In this document: positions 51,590-61,771 of the stretch, piece by piece
Numbering within the stretch: the stretch's first letter is position 1
Layout: every line of letters starts with the position of its first letter
Assembly (NCBI RefSeq): GCF_900182565.1
Contig: NZ_FXTI01000010.1
Coordinates: 51,384-115,383, forward strand
DNA length: 64,000 bases
Reading direction: 5' to 3'
Source: Melghirimyces algeriensis
Lineage (GTDB): Bacteria; Bacillota; Bacilli; Thermoactinomycetales; DSM-45169
Program-made: the position numbers and the translations under genes
Notes under the pieces: model-generated
Seen by the model: only the letters and a program-made list of their open reading frames with translations
Told to the model about the DNA's origin: nothing
Database searches by the model: none

Positions 51590-52201
51590 GTGGTCAAACT
51601 GAAGCGATATACAGTTGGGATCTTCGTCTTCAATGAAGTAGAAGTACTCGACTTTGCCGGTCCGTTTGAGGTATTATCCGTTACCACATCTCCTCAATCT
51701 GAAGATAAGCCTTTTATCGTCAAAACCATATCTCAAACTGGAGAAATCATCACTGCTCGAAATGGTCTGAAGATTGTTCCTGATTACAGTTTTGAACATG
51801 CACCTAGCTTGGATATTTTGATCGTTCCAGGAGGGTATGGTGCAGAGGAGATTGAAATCCATAATCCTGTTGTCATCCAATGGATACAAAATCAGGCCAA
51901 AAAGGTGGAGATCCTGGCATCCGTTTGTACAGGCGCCCTTCTGCTAGCCCAAGCTGGGCTATTGGACGGAAGACGAGCCACGACGCATTGGATGGATCTG
52001 GATCGTTTGGAAAATGCGTATCCACATGTACAGGTGCAACGAGGAGTGAAATTTGTGGATGAAGGTTCACTCCTCACATCGGCAGGGATTTCAGCAGGGA
52101 TCAATATGTCTTTGCACATTGTCAAAAAACTCTGTGGGCCAGACATTGCCAGGCAAACCGCGAAACGGATGGAATATGATGTAGACCTAGACCTCAAATA
52201 G
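51590..52201 (+). CDS. DJ-1/PfpI-family protein (isonitrile hydratase-like)
   Basis: 203 residues; the GTG at 51590 has no room for a ribosome site, whereas a CTG at 51599 follows AAAGGAG by eight bases and gives MKRYTVGIFVFNEVEVLDF, so the true start may be that rare codon. DJ-1 fold with the nucleophile Cys in ASVCTGALLLAQAGLL, acidic VEVLDFAGPFEVLS, and THWMDLDRL. Enzymes of this group hydrate isonitriles or act as glyoxalases. Confidence 0.85.
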   Translation: MVKLKRYTVGIFVFNEVEVLDFAGPFEVLSVTTSPQSEDKPFIVKTISQTGEIITARNGLKIVPDYSFEHAPSLDILIVPGGYGAEEIEIHNPVVIQWIQNQAKKVEILASVCTGALLLAQAGLLDGRRATTHWMDLDRLENAYPHVQVQRGVKFVDEGSLLTSAGISAGINMSLHIVKKLCGPDIARQTAKRMEYDVDLDLK

Positions 52202-52257
52202 CCGGTATACCTGTTGTGCAAGGAAAGAGAGTGGAAAAAGCGGATCACCTTATGGAT

Positions 52258-52423
52258 TGTCGTCGACCCCCAATGGTGTAAAAATCCCCAGGGATCGACG
52301 ACATTTGTTATATAGCTGATAAGCCCGGTGCAGCGCTATTTAACCGGATTTGATCAATGATGCGACTGTAAGCCAATGTTTAACGCGGTTCTTGAAAAGA
52401 CAAGTATAGTGGGTATAAAATGG
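52258..52423 (+). promoter_or_regulatory. CRISPR leader 1
   Basis: 166 bases directly before the first repeat. Differs from leader 2 (62082-62247) at only three positions. Its distal end is a hairpin GTCGTCGA ... TCGACGAC; the repeat-proximal end is AGTATAGTGGGTATAAAATGG, with a TATAAAA that may serve as a -10. Leaders drive pre-crRNA transcription and direct new spacer insertion. Confidence 0.85.
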
Positions 52424-52994
52424 GTTTGTATCGTACCTATGAGGAATTGAAACTTTGAAAAAATGATAAAAAGTGTCCGAATCCGGAAGCAGTTTGTATC
52501 GTACCTATGAGGAATTGAAACCTATATTGTGACGATGCTTCGTTAATGATGGATGCATGTTTGTATCGTACCTATGAGGAATTGAAACTCAAAGAATCCT
52601 CGCCAGCTAAGAAAGCGAAGAAGACGGTTTGTATCGTACCTATGAGGAATTGAAACAACGTCCCTTTGGTCAGCTGAAGGCTCGCAAGTCACAGTTTGTA
52701 TCGTACCTATGAGGAATTGAAACTGGTGACGCGCTTCTAATTTTTGCAATACATCCACCACGTTTGTATCGTACCTATGAGGAATTGAAACGATGTTCCA
52801 CTGGACTGGATCACCTCCGACACCCGCCACGTTTGTATCGTACCTATGAGGAATTGAAACATCGTTCTTGCATTCGATTTAGCTTGGCACGAAGACGTGT
52901 TTGTATCGTACCTATGAGGAATTGAAACAAGACTCAGCCATGCTAAGTCCAAACTTGATGTCATGTTTGTATCGTGCCTGCAAGGAATTAGAAC
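52424..52994 (+). CRISPR. CRISPR array 1 (type I-B), 9 repeats and 8 spacers
   Basis: 30-bp repeat starting GTTTGTATCGTACCTATGAG and ending GGAATTGAAAC, so the crRNA 5' handle is ATTGAAAC. Repeats begin at 52424, 52492, 52559, 52627, 52694, 52762, 52831, 52899 and 52965. Spacers are 36-39 bp. The ninth repeat is degenerate (GTGCCTGCAAGGAATTAGAAC), marking the leader-distal, oldest end. No spacer source was recognised by eye. Confidence 0.98.
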
Positions 52995-53251
52995 ATTTGG
53001 AAGCTGTGTGTTGACAGAGCCCTTCACTCCTAAGAAAGGGAAGAAGGTTTATTCCCACATTTAAGCTAAAGCTTGAAAGAACAGGTTTTCCTGTTCTTTT
53101 TCAGATTTATGACCCCTCTTAATAGAGGAAGATGGCCTTGACGATATATCTATACGTGAAAAATAATCAAACATTGGAAATAAAATATTGATTATCCAAT
53201 TGAAAGTATTATATTATAAATCATGTTAATGGAAATAAGGGAGGTGAAACA

Positions 53252-54025
53252 TTGAAACTTATAATGCAGTTTTCGAAGAATGATGGCATGATTGAACTTC
53301 CAATCCATTACAATCACATGTTGCAGTCGTTTTTATATCGTTATCTGAGTGATGATCACTACCGGGAGTTTCTTCATGAAGAGGGGTACGCGTTTGAGAA
53401 GCGCAGGTTTAAAGGGTTCACATTTTCCCGATTGGACAGTACATATTCTATCGATTCCAAGCGAGGAGTGATCCGCTTCCAGTCACCAGTCACCTGGACG
53501 GTCACTGCTGTCAAGGAAGCCTTGATTCGCGATTTGATGACAACTTTATTGAAACAGGACCAATTGAAATGGTACGACCAGAAGGTGCAACTGGAGAGTC
53601 TCCGTTCAGAAGCGATTCCTTCTGTTACCTCACCAACCTATGTACGGACCTTATCCCCCATCACCATGTATACCACCATCCTGGATGAACACCATCAAAA
53701 AAAGACCCATTACTATCATGTTGAAGATCGGGCCTTTTCTTCATTGATACAACAAAATCTGATCAAAAAATATGTGGCTCTATATGAAAAGGAGCCGGAT
53801 GATGTCTCTTTTTCCATCTCTCCTGTTCGCATCAAACAACGGCCGGAAGTTGTGAGGTTTAAGCGATTCATTATTAAAGGCTGGATGGGGGTATTTCGAT
53901 GTACAGGCTCTCCGGAATTGATTCAATTTGCGTTAAAGGCGGGAATGGGTGCTAAATCGTCACAAGGTTTGGGTTGTGTTGAAATTTGGGAAGAAGGTGA
54001 CATCTATGATCGAAGCCGTGCGTAA
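53252..54025 (+). CDS. cas6: CRISPR endoribonuclease Cas6
   Basis: 257 residues, TTG start behind GGGAGG. Two ferredoxin-like domains; N-terminal IELPIHYNHMLQSFLYRYL with a candidate catalytic His, and the glycine-rich loop GAKSSQGLGCVEIW near the C-terminus. It cuts the repeat RNA to leave the ATTGAAAC handle. First gene of the cas operon, 257 bases after array 1; the cas8b start overlaps its end by 20 bases. Confidence 0.94.
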   Translation: MKLIMQFSKNDGMIELPIHYNHMLQSFLYRYLSDDHYREFLHEEGYAFEKRRFKGFTFSRLDSTYSIDSKRGVIRFQSPVTWTVTAVKEALIRDLMTTLLKQDQLKWYDQKVQLESLRSEAIPSVTSPTYVRTLSPITMYTTILDEHHQKKTHYYHVEDRAFSSLIQQNLIKKYVALYEKEPDDVSFSISPVRIKQRPEVVRFKRFIIKGWMGVFRCTGSPELIQFALKAGMGAKSSQGLGCVEIWEEGDIYDRSRA

Positions 54026-55928
54026 GCAAGGTGAGCCGATCGTCAACGCTTCACAAAAGGCACAAGCAGATGCCCTTGTGGTGCAAGTAAAAAAAGCAGA
54101 AAAAACGGGTCCCGCTTATGTTGTTTTCCTTAATTTTGACTTGCAGGACCAAACATGTTCTCTTGATCTCAAACCGCTGACTGCTGATTCATCTTTTCAA
54201 TATTTCCATATTGGAACAGCAGACGGATCAAGCAGTGAACAGTGGATGTTAACCGGAACACGTCCGGATTATATTGTCTCTCAAGCGTTATACGCCCTTC
54301 TCAAAAGGCTTCCGGATTGTGCATGGAAGGATCAATTAACTCAGGTAAGGAACGATTTTTTCTATGATACGGGTGAAAAGAGGGGCATGAAAGCTCGTTA
54401 TCGTTATGTTTTGGATGTGAAACATTTGAACCGTGGCACTACGATGGAAGCGTTGATGGAAGAGGCAAAGGGAGATGAGAAAAAATGGATCTCCCTGGTG
54501 AAAAAAGAACTGAACCAAGCAGTGATGGAGCAGTTGGAGATCAGACCTGAAGATGTGGGGCTTTGGGTGTGTTCTGTAAACGGCGAATTTCCCCAACAAA
54601 GTGATGACTACCGGAAGTTAGCATGGCAATTGAAAGAGGCCGCTTTCGAGAAAGCAAAAAAAGGGAAATGCTCTTTGTGCAATGAAGAGGCCACTGTTAC
54701 GGATGATACGAGCAAGTTAAAGTTTAAAAGCTATATTACGGATAAAATCAATTTTGCCAGTGGTTTATCTAAAGACTTTTCTCGTAACTTTCAGCTATGC
54801 CGACCCTGTCATCGCCAATTGATATTGGGTGAGATCCGGGTGATGGACGAGTGTGCGGCCCGGATTGGGAAACTATCCCTTTATATCATTCCGGAATTCT
54901 TGTTTGATGACGCAGATCGGAATGTCAGTGAATGGAGACATGACGCAATCAATCAGGGACGGGCCGTTCTGGATATGAAAGCGGCATACGAGAGAGACTT
55001 TCAGCTCATCAAAGATGCTTGGCAGCAGCCGCGGTTTAACAATCCGTTTACCTTGCATTTCCTTTTTTATATCAAACAGCAAAATGAATTCCGTGTTATC
55101 AAATTGATCAAAGATGTTTCCCCTTCACGGCTAATACGACTGCAACGGATCACTGCTGAGATGGATCAATTGGGAAAGGTGTATTTTCAAAGGCTAAATG
55201 AACCGGATCACAAGGATTGGATCATTGATTTTCAACAGATTTATTGGCTGTTTCCACTTAAAGAAAATCAGGGCCAGCTAATGGAGTATAGAAAGCTGTT
55301 GCAACTATATGATGCGATCTTTGCAGAAAAGCCGGTTGAGCGACGTATTATTGTTACCAAGTTGCTTGAACTGGCAAAAGTATATCGTTTTGGGCAGACA
55401 AAAGCATATCAGCTGTCGGAGCCCCTGGGTGGCAATGAAGATTATGCCATGATCACGGGCTTGTTAAAAGGGTTGTTGCTTTTGAAGTATCTGGAGATGG
55501 CCCATGTTCTCAGAGGAGGAGAAGCCATGGATGTTTCATTGTTATCCATAGAAGATGCGTTGAAGGATTTTATCCTGGATATGGGCTACAGCGAAAGTCA
55601 AACCTCTTTGATCCTATTGGGAATGCTAGTCAATCAGGTGGCCCGAAAGCAGTATGATCACAACCTTACGTCCAAACCCATTCTTGATAAATTGAATTAT
55701 CAGGGGATGAACTTGGGAAAATTGCAACGCCTCAGTACAGACGTGTTTGCCAAGTTAAAGCAGTATAAAGCTTTATATTCCGTAAATGAGAAAATGTATG
55801 CGGATCATACCATGCTGTTACATAAAAATCTTGCCCGATGGGATTTATCGGATCAGGAAAACGTGTTCTATATCTTATCCGGCTATGCGCTGGGAACGAG
55901 ACGATTAGGCAAACAAAAACCTGAATAG
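54006..55928 (+). CDS. cas8b: Type I-B Cascade large subunit, Cas8b (TM1802-like)
   Basis: 640 residues from ATG 54006 inside the end of cas6. A zinc-finger pair is clear: CSLCNEE near residue 220 and LCRPCHRQLILGE near residue 268. The rest is helical with few motifs, as usual for TM1802/Csh1-type large subunits that recognise the PAM and recruit Cas3. Position between cas6 and cas7 supports the call. Confidence 0.9.
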   Translation: MIEAVRKQGEPIVNASQKAQADALVVQVKKAEKTGPAYVVFLNFDLQDQTCSLDLKPLTADSSFQYFHIGTADGSSSEQWMLTGTRPDYIVSQALYALLKRLPDCAWKDQLTQVRNDFFYDTGEKRGMKARYRYVLDVKHLNRGTTMEALMEEAKGDEKKWISLVKKELNQAVMEQLEIRPEDVGLWVCSVNGEFPQQSDDYRKLAWQLKEAAFEKAKKGKCSLCNEEATVTDDTSKLKFKSYITDKINFASGLSKDFSRNFQLCRPCHRQLILGEIRVMDECAARIGKLSLYIIPEFLFDDADRNVSEWRHDAINQGRAVLDMKAAYERDFQLIKDAWQQPRFNNPFTLHFLFYIKQQNEFRVIKLIKDVSPSRLIRLQRITAEMDQLGKVYFQRLNEPDHKDWIIDFQQIYWLFPLKENQGQLMEYRKLLQLYDAIFAEKPVERRIIVTKLLELAKVYRFGQTKAYQLSEPLGGNEDYAMITGLLKGLLLLKYLEMAHVLRGGEAMDVSLLSIEDALKDFILDMGYSESQTSLILLGMLVNQVARKQYDHNLTSKPILDKLNYQGMNLGKLQRLSTDVFAKLKQYKALYSVNEKMYADHTMLLHKNLARWDLSDQENVFYILSGYALGTRRLGKQKPE

Positions 55929-55988
55929 AACAAAGCGACTAAATAGAGTGGTAAATAAAGATATAATTTATTGCGGGAGGAAAAACGG

Positions 55989-56930
55989 ATGAATAATAGC
56001 GATTTGCTGTTTTTGTATGATGCGAAGTTGACCAATCCCAACGGAGACGCTGATGATGAAAACCGTCCACGGATGGACTATGATACATCGCGCAATTTGG
56101 TGAGTGATGTACGCCTCAAACGCTATTTGCGTGACTATCTGCAAGATGCAGGGAAGGAAATATTTGTCGCAAATATTGAAAACAAGACAGTGAACGCAAC
56201 GGCCCGATTGGAGAATCTGTTTAAGCAATACGGAAGCAAAGTTAATATTAAAAAATTGGCCTCCGAACAGATTGAGTGGATGTTGGATCAGTTGTTGGAT
56301 GTCCGCCTGTTTGGTGCCACAATGCCAATTAAAGCCGAATCGGGGAAAGGAGCATCGCTAACGTTTACAGGTCCGGTACAGTTTAATTGGGGCTACTCTC
56401 TCAACCCGGTCAGTTTGGTTGATTCCAGTACGATAACCTCTCATTTCAGCTCAGAGAGCAGTAATGAACGAGGAACCATGGGGAAAGATTATCGTTTGTA
56501 TTACTCCCTGATCGCTTTTCATGGAATTATCAGCGGTCGACGGGCGAAACATACCCGGTTGAAGGAAACTGATATCGATCTCCTTGATCAAGCAGTTGTC
56601 CGTTCCATACCCACTCAGGCAACGCGAAGCAAAATTGGGCAGTACCCACGTTTATACATGCGGGTAGAATACAAGAACGATCAATTGATCCTCGGAGATC
56701 TGCGCGATTTGATCCCCAACTTGGAAAATCCTAAAATTCGGGATATCAGCCAATATGAACTGCATATGGAGGAATTGCGTCAAAAATTGTTGGGACATAA
56801 AGAACAAATCCACAAGATTCACTATTGGCATGACTCCAAACTACAACTTGTAAGTGAAGTGGGACAAGGAACACTGGAGAATGTATTGGGGTCGGAATTG
56901 ACTGACCGAATGCATCTGCTGGATGTTTAA
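55989..56930 (+). CDS. cas7: Cascade backbone subunit Cas7 (Csh2)
   Basis: 313 residues from ATG 55989 (GGGAGG). The start DLLFLYDAKLTNPNGDADDE and RMDYDTSRNLVSDVRLKRYL are diagnostic of Csh2/Cas7b. It polymerises along the crRNA spacer. Cas5 follows with 13 bases between them. Confidence 0.95.
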   Translation: MNNSDLLFLYDAKLTNPNGDADDENRPRMDYDTSRNLVSDVRLKRYLRDYLQDAGKEIFVANIENKTVNATARLENLFKQYGSKVNIKKLASEQIEWMLDQLLDVRLFGATMPIKAESGKGASLTFTGPVQFNWGYSLNPVSLVDSSTITSHFSSESSNERGTMGKDYRLYYSLIAFHGIISGRRAKHTRLKETDIDLLDQAVVRSIPTQATRSKIGQYPRLYMRVEYKNDQLILGDLRDLIPNLENPKIRDISQYELHMEELRQKLLGHKEQIHKIHYWHDSKLQLVSEVGQGTLENVLGSELTDRMHLLDV

Positions 56931-56943
56931 GGGGGGAGGGATT

Positions 56944-57717
56944 GTGCAAGCACAACCGATCCTGGTGTTAAAGTGGTGGGGAACAATGGCTCACTTCCGT
57001 AAATTTTATACCAACTCTTCTTCACTCAGCTATGCCTTTCCGCCAAGGACAGTCATTATGGGGATGCTGGCTGGTATGGTTGGATATGAGCGGGATACCT
57101 ATTATAACTGTTTTGATCCCAAAGAGTTCCAATGTGCGGTAGAGTTGGTGACACCCATCAGAAAAATCACGCAAACAGTCAATTATATTTTTGCCAAGTC
57201 ATCCAATGATTTGAATCGTTCGAAAGGTCCAACGCAAATCCCGTTGGAAATAGTCTTAAGTCGCACATTAAAAGCATGTGGTTACAGCCGGATCTGCTAC
57301 CGTCTGTTTGTACGTCACCGAGATCTCGACATGATGCATGAATGGCGACATCGGGCACAAACATCTTCCTTTTTTTATCCCCCTGTTTTTGGCTTGAGCG
57401 AGTTTGGTTCGCAGGTGGAGTATGAAGCATGGATTGATGAAACAAAAATTGGTAAGCTGCCACTAGGGACAAGGGTGGAATTGGATTCAGTCTGTCCCAT
57501 GCCCAGCATTGAACCGAAAGGATTGGAATTTGATCTCTCCGGAACCCGGCAATATATAAAGGAACGGATGCCGCGACATTTTTTTGAAGACCGTCGGGTT
57601 AGAGAAACGGAACAATACATTTTTGAGCAAAATGGCAAGGCCGTAGTCGGTACGTTTCGTATACCTGTGACAAGTATTGAGCTGGACGGAATAAAAAAGA
57701 ACATTATGTGGATGTAG
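56944..57717 (+). CDS. cas5: Cascade subunit Cas5 (type I-B)
   Basis: 257 residues from the GTG at 56944, behind GGGGGGAGGG. VLKWWGTMAHFRKFYTNSSS and SYAFPPRTVIMGMLAGMVG are the Cas5 N-terminal hallmark. It caps the crRNA 5' handle. Confidence 0.94.
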   Translation: MQAQPILVLKWWGTMAHFRKFYTNSSSLSYAFPPRTVIMGMLAGMVGYERDTYYNCFDPKEFQCAVELVTPIRKITQTVNYIFAKSSNDLNRSKGPTQIPLEIVLSRTLKACGYSRICYRLFVRHRDLDMMHEWRHRAQTSSFFYPPVFGLSEFGSQVEYEAWIDETKIGKLPLGTRVELDSVCPMPSIEPKGLEFDLSGTRQYIKERMPRHFFEDRRVRETEQYIFEQNGKAVVGTFRIPVTSIELDGIKKNIMWM

Positions 57718-57728
57718 GTGACCTCACT

Positions 57729-60182
57729 ATGTACTCCCATATTAAAAAAAACGAGCAGGGTGAAGTGGTCTGGAAGAAACCGCTTGTTCAACATTTGCGG
57801 GAGGTGGCAGTTTCAGCAGATCAGATGTCTCCTTTACCGAGCCGCCGGGATGAGAAACTACTTAAACAACTTCATCGCATCAATGCCTATGGACATGATT
57901 TTGGTAAATACACGCCCTACTTCCAAGAATACTTATGGACAGGTGAAAAAAAGGGGAATTTGCACCATCATTCCTATATTTCTGCGGTGTGGACTGCTTG
58001 GTTATTGGCAAAAATCTGTCCAACAAGGGATGGGTGGGGGCGTTATGCCCCCCTCCTTGGTTTTCTTGTTGTTCTTCACCATCATGGAGATCTCGGATCA
58101 TTGGAGCACGATGTTCCCAAAAAAGAAGATGTAAATTTCGAACTGGCCCGATTGTTGGGGCATGTGAGTCATCATCGAGATAAAATTGAGGGATTGAAAA
58201 AACAGGTGAACAGTCTGTTTTCCTATCAGGAAACCATTGAGAATGATTATGTCTCATTGCTGGGATCAGGGGTCAGTATTCAAGAATTTAGTAATGATTA
58301 TTTGACTGCATTTGGAATGTTGGATCGACTGAGAGAGCAACTATTAACAGAAAGCGACGAGTTAAGGGTTCAGTTGTTCTTTTATTTACAGCTGCTGTTT
58401 TCATTGCTGATTGATGGGGATAAGCATAGTGCTGCGGATGTTTCCTTTATAGAAAGAAGATCCTTGCCGGCTGATCTGGTGGATCGATACATAGCAGATC
58501 ATTTTACAAAACACCCGGAAACACCCCTTGATGAGTTGCGCATCGATTTTGCACAGACTTCCAAAGAGCAACTGTCGCGATTTGATGTAAAAAAGCGTCT
58601 TTACACAATAACCTCTCCAACCGGATCTGGAAAAACATTGACTTCCTTTTCCATTGCCCTTGGAATGCGAGCAGCGGTTCAAAAGGAGCTGGGATATGAA
58701 CCCCGGATCATCTATGCATTGCCTTTTACGAGCATTATTGAGCAAAATTACGACGTGCTTCGCAAGCTCTTTTCTTACATACCTGACTTTTATGGATCGG
58801 AAGGATGTTATTTACTAAAGCACCATCATTTAGCGGAAGTTTCCTATCAGGAAAACCGGACTGAGAAACCCATCTCCAATGCTCTCCTCTTACTGGAAAG
58901 TTGGGAATCTGAAGTGGTTATCACTACCTTTTACCAGTTATTGCACAGCATGATCGGTTTTAAAAATCGATACTTAAAGAAAATACATCAACTCTGTGGC
59001 AGTATCATTATTCTGGACGAAGTACAGAATGTTCCTGCTGAATATTGGCCACTTCTCAACAAGATGCTGAAATACGTATCACAATACTTAGGTTGTTATA
59101 TTTTACTGCTGACAGCGACAAGACCATTTATTTTTGAAGCGGGAGAGTCACGGGAGTGGTTGCCGCCAGCCAAAGTGAAAGGTTATTTTCAGTCTCTTAA
59201 CCGGATGAAGGTGATTCCTGTATTTCCTGAGCATCGCGGTGCTTGGTCAGAGGATGAATGGTTTGACCGTTTTGCGGAGCGGTATGACAGAGAGAAGTCT
59301 CATCTGCTTATTTTGAATACTGTGCAAAGTTCCATCCATGTGTATCGACGGATGGTTGAATATGTGGACGGTCACAACGTTTACTACTTATCGACCAATA
59401 TTACGCCTTGGGAGCGAATGAAACGACTGCGTGCCATTGAGGAGGATTTAAAAAAGAGAAAACCGGTTATCGTTGTCTCAACACAAGTTGTTGAAGCCGG
59501 GGTGGATCTTGACTTTGATGTCGTGGTCCGTGATCTGGCACCGATTGACAGTATTGTACAAGCGGCGGGACGTGGCAACCGAAATGGAAAACGTGGGCAA
59601 GGGACATTATATGTCATTCCGATGATGCGCAACGAGACCCATAGCGATTGTACCCTCGTCTATGGTGCCATTCATCGCAAACTTGCAGTTGAAGGGTTAA
59701 CACAGGCTGTTATTCATGAACGTGATTTTTACCGTTGGATTGAATCTTACTTTACACAGAAGATGGGAAAGACAGATTATACAGTTGCACGGGATATTTG
59801 GAGCGGTGTTCGATCCTTGCGTTTTTATGATCAGAACGATCCGGACAATTGTGAAACGGTTTCCCGTTTTCGATTGATTGAGCAACAGGTGGACATGGCC
59901 TCGTTGTTCGTGCAGATGGATGAAAGAGCTGAAGAGGTATGGGAGCGCTATATGGCAGAAGTAGTTGCTCAGCCTAACGGGTTATTGCGAAAAGAAGCCT
60001 ATCTGAAACTGCGTCGCACATTTCAATCCTACATCATTTCCGTACCGTTGAAGCGTGTTAAAAACTTGGAGTTGCATGGAAGCGTATTTTTACTGAGAAA
60101 TGAACTACTTAGCCAGTACTATAAAGTAAACGACACCGGATTTGTTCGCCATTCGGAAGATGCTGATGTATGGATGCTATGA
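57729..60182 (+). CDS. cas3: Cas3 helicase-nuclease with N-terminal HD domain
   Basis: 817 residues from ATG 57729 (AGGTGA seven bases upstream; an in-frame GTG at 57708 is possible). HD nuclease motifs NAYGHDFGKYTPYFQEYL, HHHSYISAVW and VLHHHGDLG; helicase motifs SPTGSGKTLTSFSIAL, IIILDEVQNVP, LLTATRP and VQAAGRGNRNG. It is recruited to Cascade-bound DNA and degrades it. Fused HD and helicase are as in most type I-B loci. Confidence 0.96.
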   Translation: MYSHIKKNEQGEVVWKKPLVQHLREVAVSADQMSPLPSRRDEKLLKQLHRINAYGHDFGKYTPYFQEYLWTGEKKGNLHHHSYISAVWTAWLLAKICPTRDGWGRYAPLLGFLVVLHHHGDLGSLEHDVPKKEDVNFELARLLGHVSHHRDKIEGLKKQVNSLFSYQETIENDYVSLLGSGVSIQEFSNDYLTAFGMLDRLREQLLTESDELRVQLFFYLQLLFSLLIDGDKHSAADVSFIERRSLPADLVDRYIADHFTKHPETPLDELRIDFAQTSKEQLSRFDVKKRLYTITSPTGSGKTLTSFSIALGMRAAVQKELGYEPRIIYALPFTSIIEQNYDVLRKLFSYIPDFYGSEGCYLLKHHHLAEVSYQENRTEKPISNALLLLESWESEVVITTFYQLLHSMIGFKNRYLKKIHQLCGSIIILDEVQNVPAEYWPLLNKMLKYVSQYLGCYILLLTATRPFIFEAGESREWLPPAKVKGYFQSLNRMKVIPVFPEHRGAWSEDEWFDRFAERYDREKSHLLILNTVQSSIHVYRRMVEYVDGHNVYYLSTNITPWERMKRLRAIEEDLKKRKPVIVVSTQVVEAGVDLDFDVVVRDLAPIDSIVQAAGRGNRNGKRGQGTLYVIPMMRNETHSDCTLVYGAIHRKLAVEGLTQAVIHERDFYRWIESYFTQKMGKTDYTVARDIWSGVRSLRFYDQNDPDNCETVSRFRLIEQQVDMASLFVQMDERAEEVWERYMAEVVAQPNGLLRKEAYLKLRRTFQSYIISVPLKRVKNLELHGSVFLLRNELLSQYYKVNDTGFVRHSEDADVWML

Positions 60183-60255
60183 ACGAAAATGCTTCTTTTT
60201 TAAACCGATTGATTCCATTAATCGCTATATTTGAGAATAAAGGGGTATTGGTATC

Positions 60256-60747
60256 GTGCAAGTAACCGGGACACTGGTCTGGTACTATTTTATTTGTCAT
60301 CGGGAAGTGTGGTTGATGGCCCATCAGTTAATTGCAGATCAGGACCATGAGGATTTGGATATGGGGCGGTTTATTCAGGAAACTTCTTATTCTAGAGAGA
60401 AAAAAGAGGTTGCAATGGAAAACATTCGAGTTGATATGATCCAAGGGGATGACAAAGAACTTGTTATCAGTGAAGTAAAAAAGTCTTCTCGGTTTGAACA
60501 GAGTTCTCGGATGCAACTGTTATTTTATTTATACACGTTTAAGCAAAAGGGAGTCAAAGCAAAAGGGGAGCTGCGATTTCCTAAAGAAAAAAGGAAAGAG
60601 ACGGTTTACTTGACAGAAGAATTGGAGGAGAAGCTAAAACGAGTTATAAACGACATTCAAACGATTATCAAACAACCGGTACCCCCTTCACCTGTTCCAT
60701 GTAAATACTGTGGAAAATGTGCTTATTACGAATCTTGCTGGGTATAG
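60256..60747 (+). CDS. cas4: CRISPR-associated exonuclease Cas4
   Basis: 163 residues, GTG start. RecB-like nuclease with ISEVKKSSRFEQSSRMQLLF and iron-sulfur cysteines: one in ICHREVW and three in CKYCGKCAYYESC. Cas4 trims protospacers and sets PAM orientation during adaptation. It lies 14 bases upstream of cas1. Confidence 0.94.
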   Translation: MQVTGTLVWYYFICHREVWLMAHQLIADQDHEDLDMGRFIQETSYSREKKEVAMENIRVDMIQGDDKELVISEVKKSSRFEQSSRMQLLFYLYTFKQKGVKAKGELRFPKEKRKETVYLTEELEEKLKRVINDIQTIIKQPVPPSPVPCKYCGKCAYYESCWV

Positions 60748-60761
60748 ACAGGAGGGACAAA

Positions 60762-61754
60762 GTGAAGAAAACACTTTATATTTTTCGAAATGGAAATCTT
60801 AAACGTAAGAATCAAACACTCCTGTTAGAGACAGAAAATGGGAGTAAATATATTCCTGTCGAGGATACAAATGAAATCCTAATTTTCGGCGAAGTTGATT
60901 TTAATAAGCGATTACTTGAGTTTCTGTCACAAAAAGAGATCCTGTTGCATCTTTTCAACCACTATGGTTATTATGTAGGTTCTTTTTACCCAAGAGAGCA
61001 CTTGAACTCAGGTTATATGATTTTAAAGCAGGCAATATGTTATCAAGATGATGAAAAAAGGCTGCAATTGGCCAAAGCATTGATTCATGGTGCAGTCTAT
61101 AATATTTTACAAGTACTGAAATATTATCGAAATCGTGGGAAGAATGTTGCTCCATATATGGAAAGTATCGCTTCACTGCAAGGATTGGTTGAAGCGAGTG
61201 CCACGATTGAAGAATTAATGGCATTGGAAGGGAATATGAGGGGATATTATTATCAATCTTTTGATCCAATTTTAGAAAATAAGGAGTTTGTTTTTGAAAA
61301 CAGATCAAAACAGCCGCCCAAAAATAAATTAAATGCCTTGGTAAGCTTCGGAAACACCTTGCTTTATACGACTGTCCTAAGCGAAATATATAAAACACAT
61401 CTCGACCCTCGCATCGGCTTTTTACATGCGACCAATTTTCGTCGTTTCACATTGAATCTGGATGTTGCTGAAGTATTTAAGCCAGTGTTTGTTGATCGGT
61501 TAATCTTTAGTTTAGTAGCCAAAAAGATGATTGCGGCAAAAGACTTTGATCAACGTGCCGGGGGAACATTTTTGACGGAGCGAGGGAAGAAAATCTTCAT
61601 TACGGAGTGGGATAAGCGACTAAAGACGACAATCAAGCACCGAAATCTGGGAAGGAATGTTTCCAATCGGCGTTTTATTCGTCTGGAGCTTTACAAAATA
61701 CAGAAACATCTGATGGGAGAAAAAACTTATATCCCGTATAAAGCTCAGTGGTAA
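60762..61754 (+). CDS. cas1: CRISPR integrase Cas1 (Cas1b)
   Basis: 330 residues from the GTG at 60762, behind AGGAGGG. Metal-binding residues: Glu in LMALEGNMRGYYYQSF, His in FLHATNFRRF, and Asp/Glu in LNLDVAEVFKPVFVDR. Integrates new spacers with Cas2. Intact, unlike the adjacent cas2. Confidence 0.96.
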   Translation: MKKTLYIFRNGNLKRKNQTLLLETENGSKYIPVEDTNEILIFGEVDFNKRLLEFLSQKEILLHLFNHYGYYVGSFYPREHLNSGYMILKQAICYQDDEKRLQLAKALIHGAVYNILQVLKYYRNRGKNVAPYMESIASLQGLVEASATIEELMALEGNMRGYYYQSFDPILENKEFVFENRSKQPPKNKLNALVSFGNTLLYTTVLSEIYKTHLDPRIGFLHATNFRRFTLNLDVAEVFKPVFVDRLIFSLVAKKMIAAKDFDQRAGGTFLTERGKKIFITEWDKRLKTTIKHRNLGRNVSNRRFIRLELYKIQKHLMGEKTYIPYKAQW

Positions 61755-61771
61755 GTAAGGGGGGATTCAAA

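Noticed and set aside
52543..53027. Minus-strand frames repeating FQFLIGTIQT
   Set aside because: They are translations of the CRISPR repeats and spacers, not proteins.
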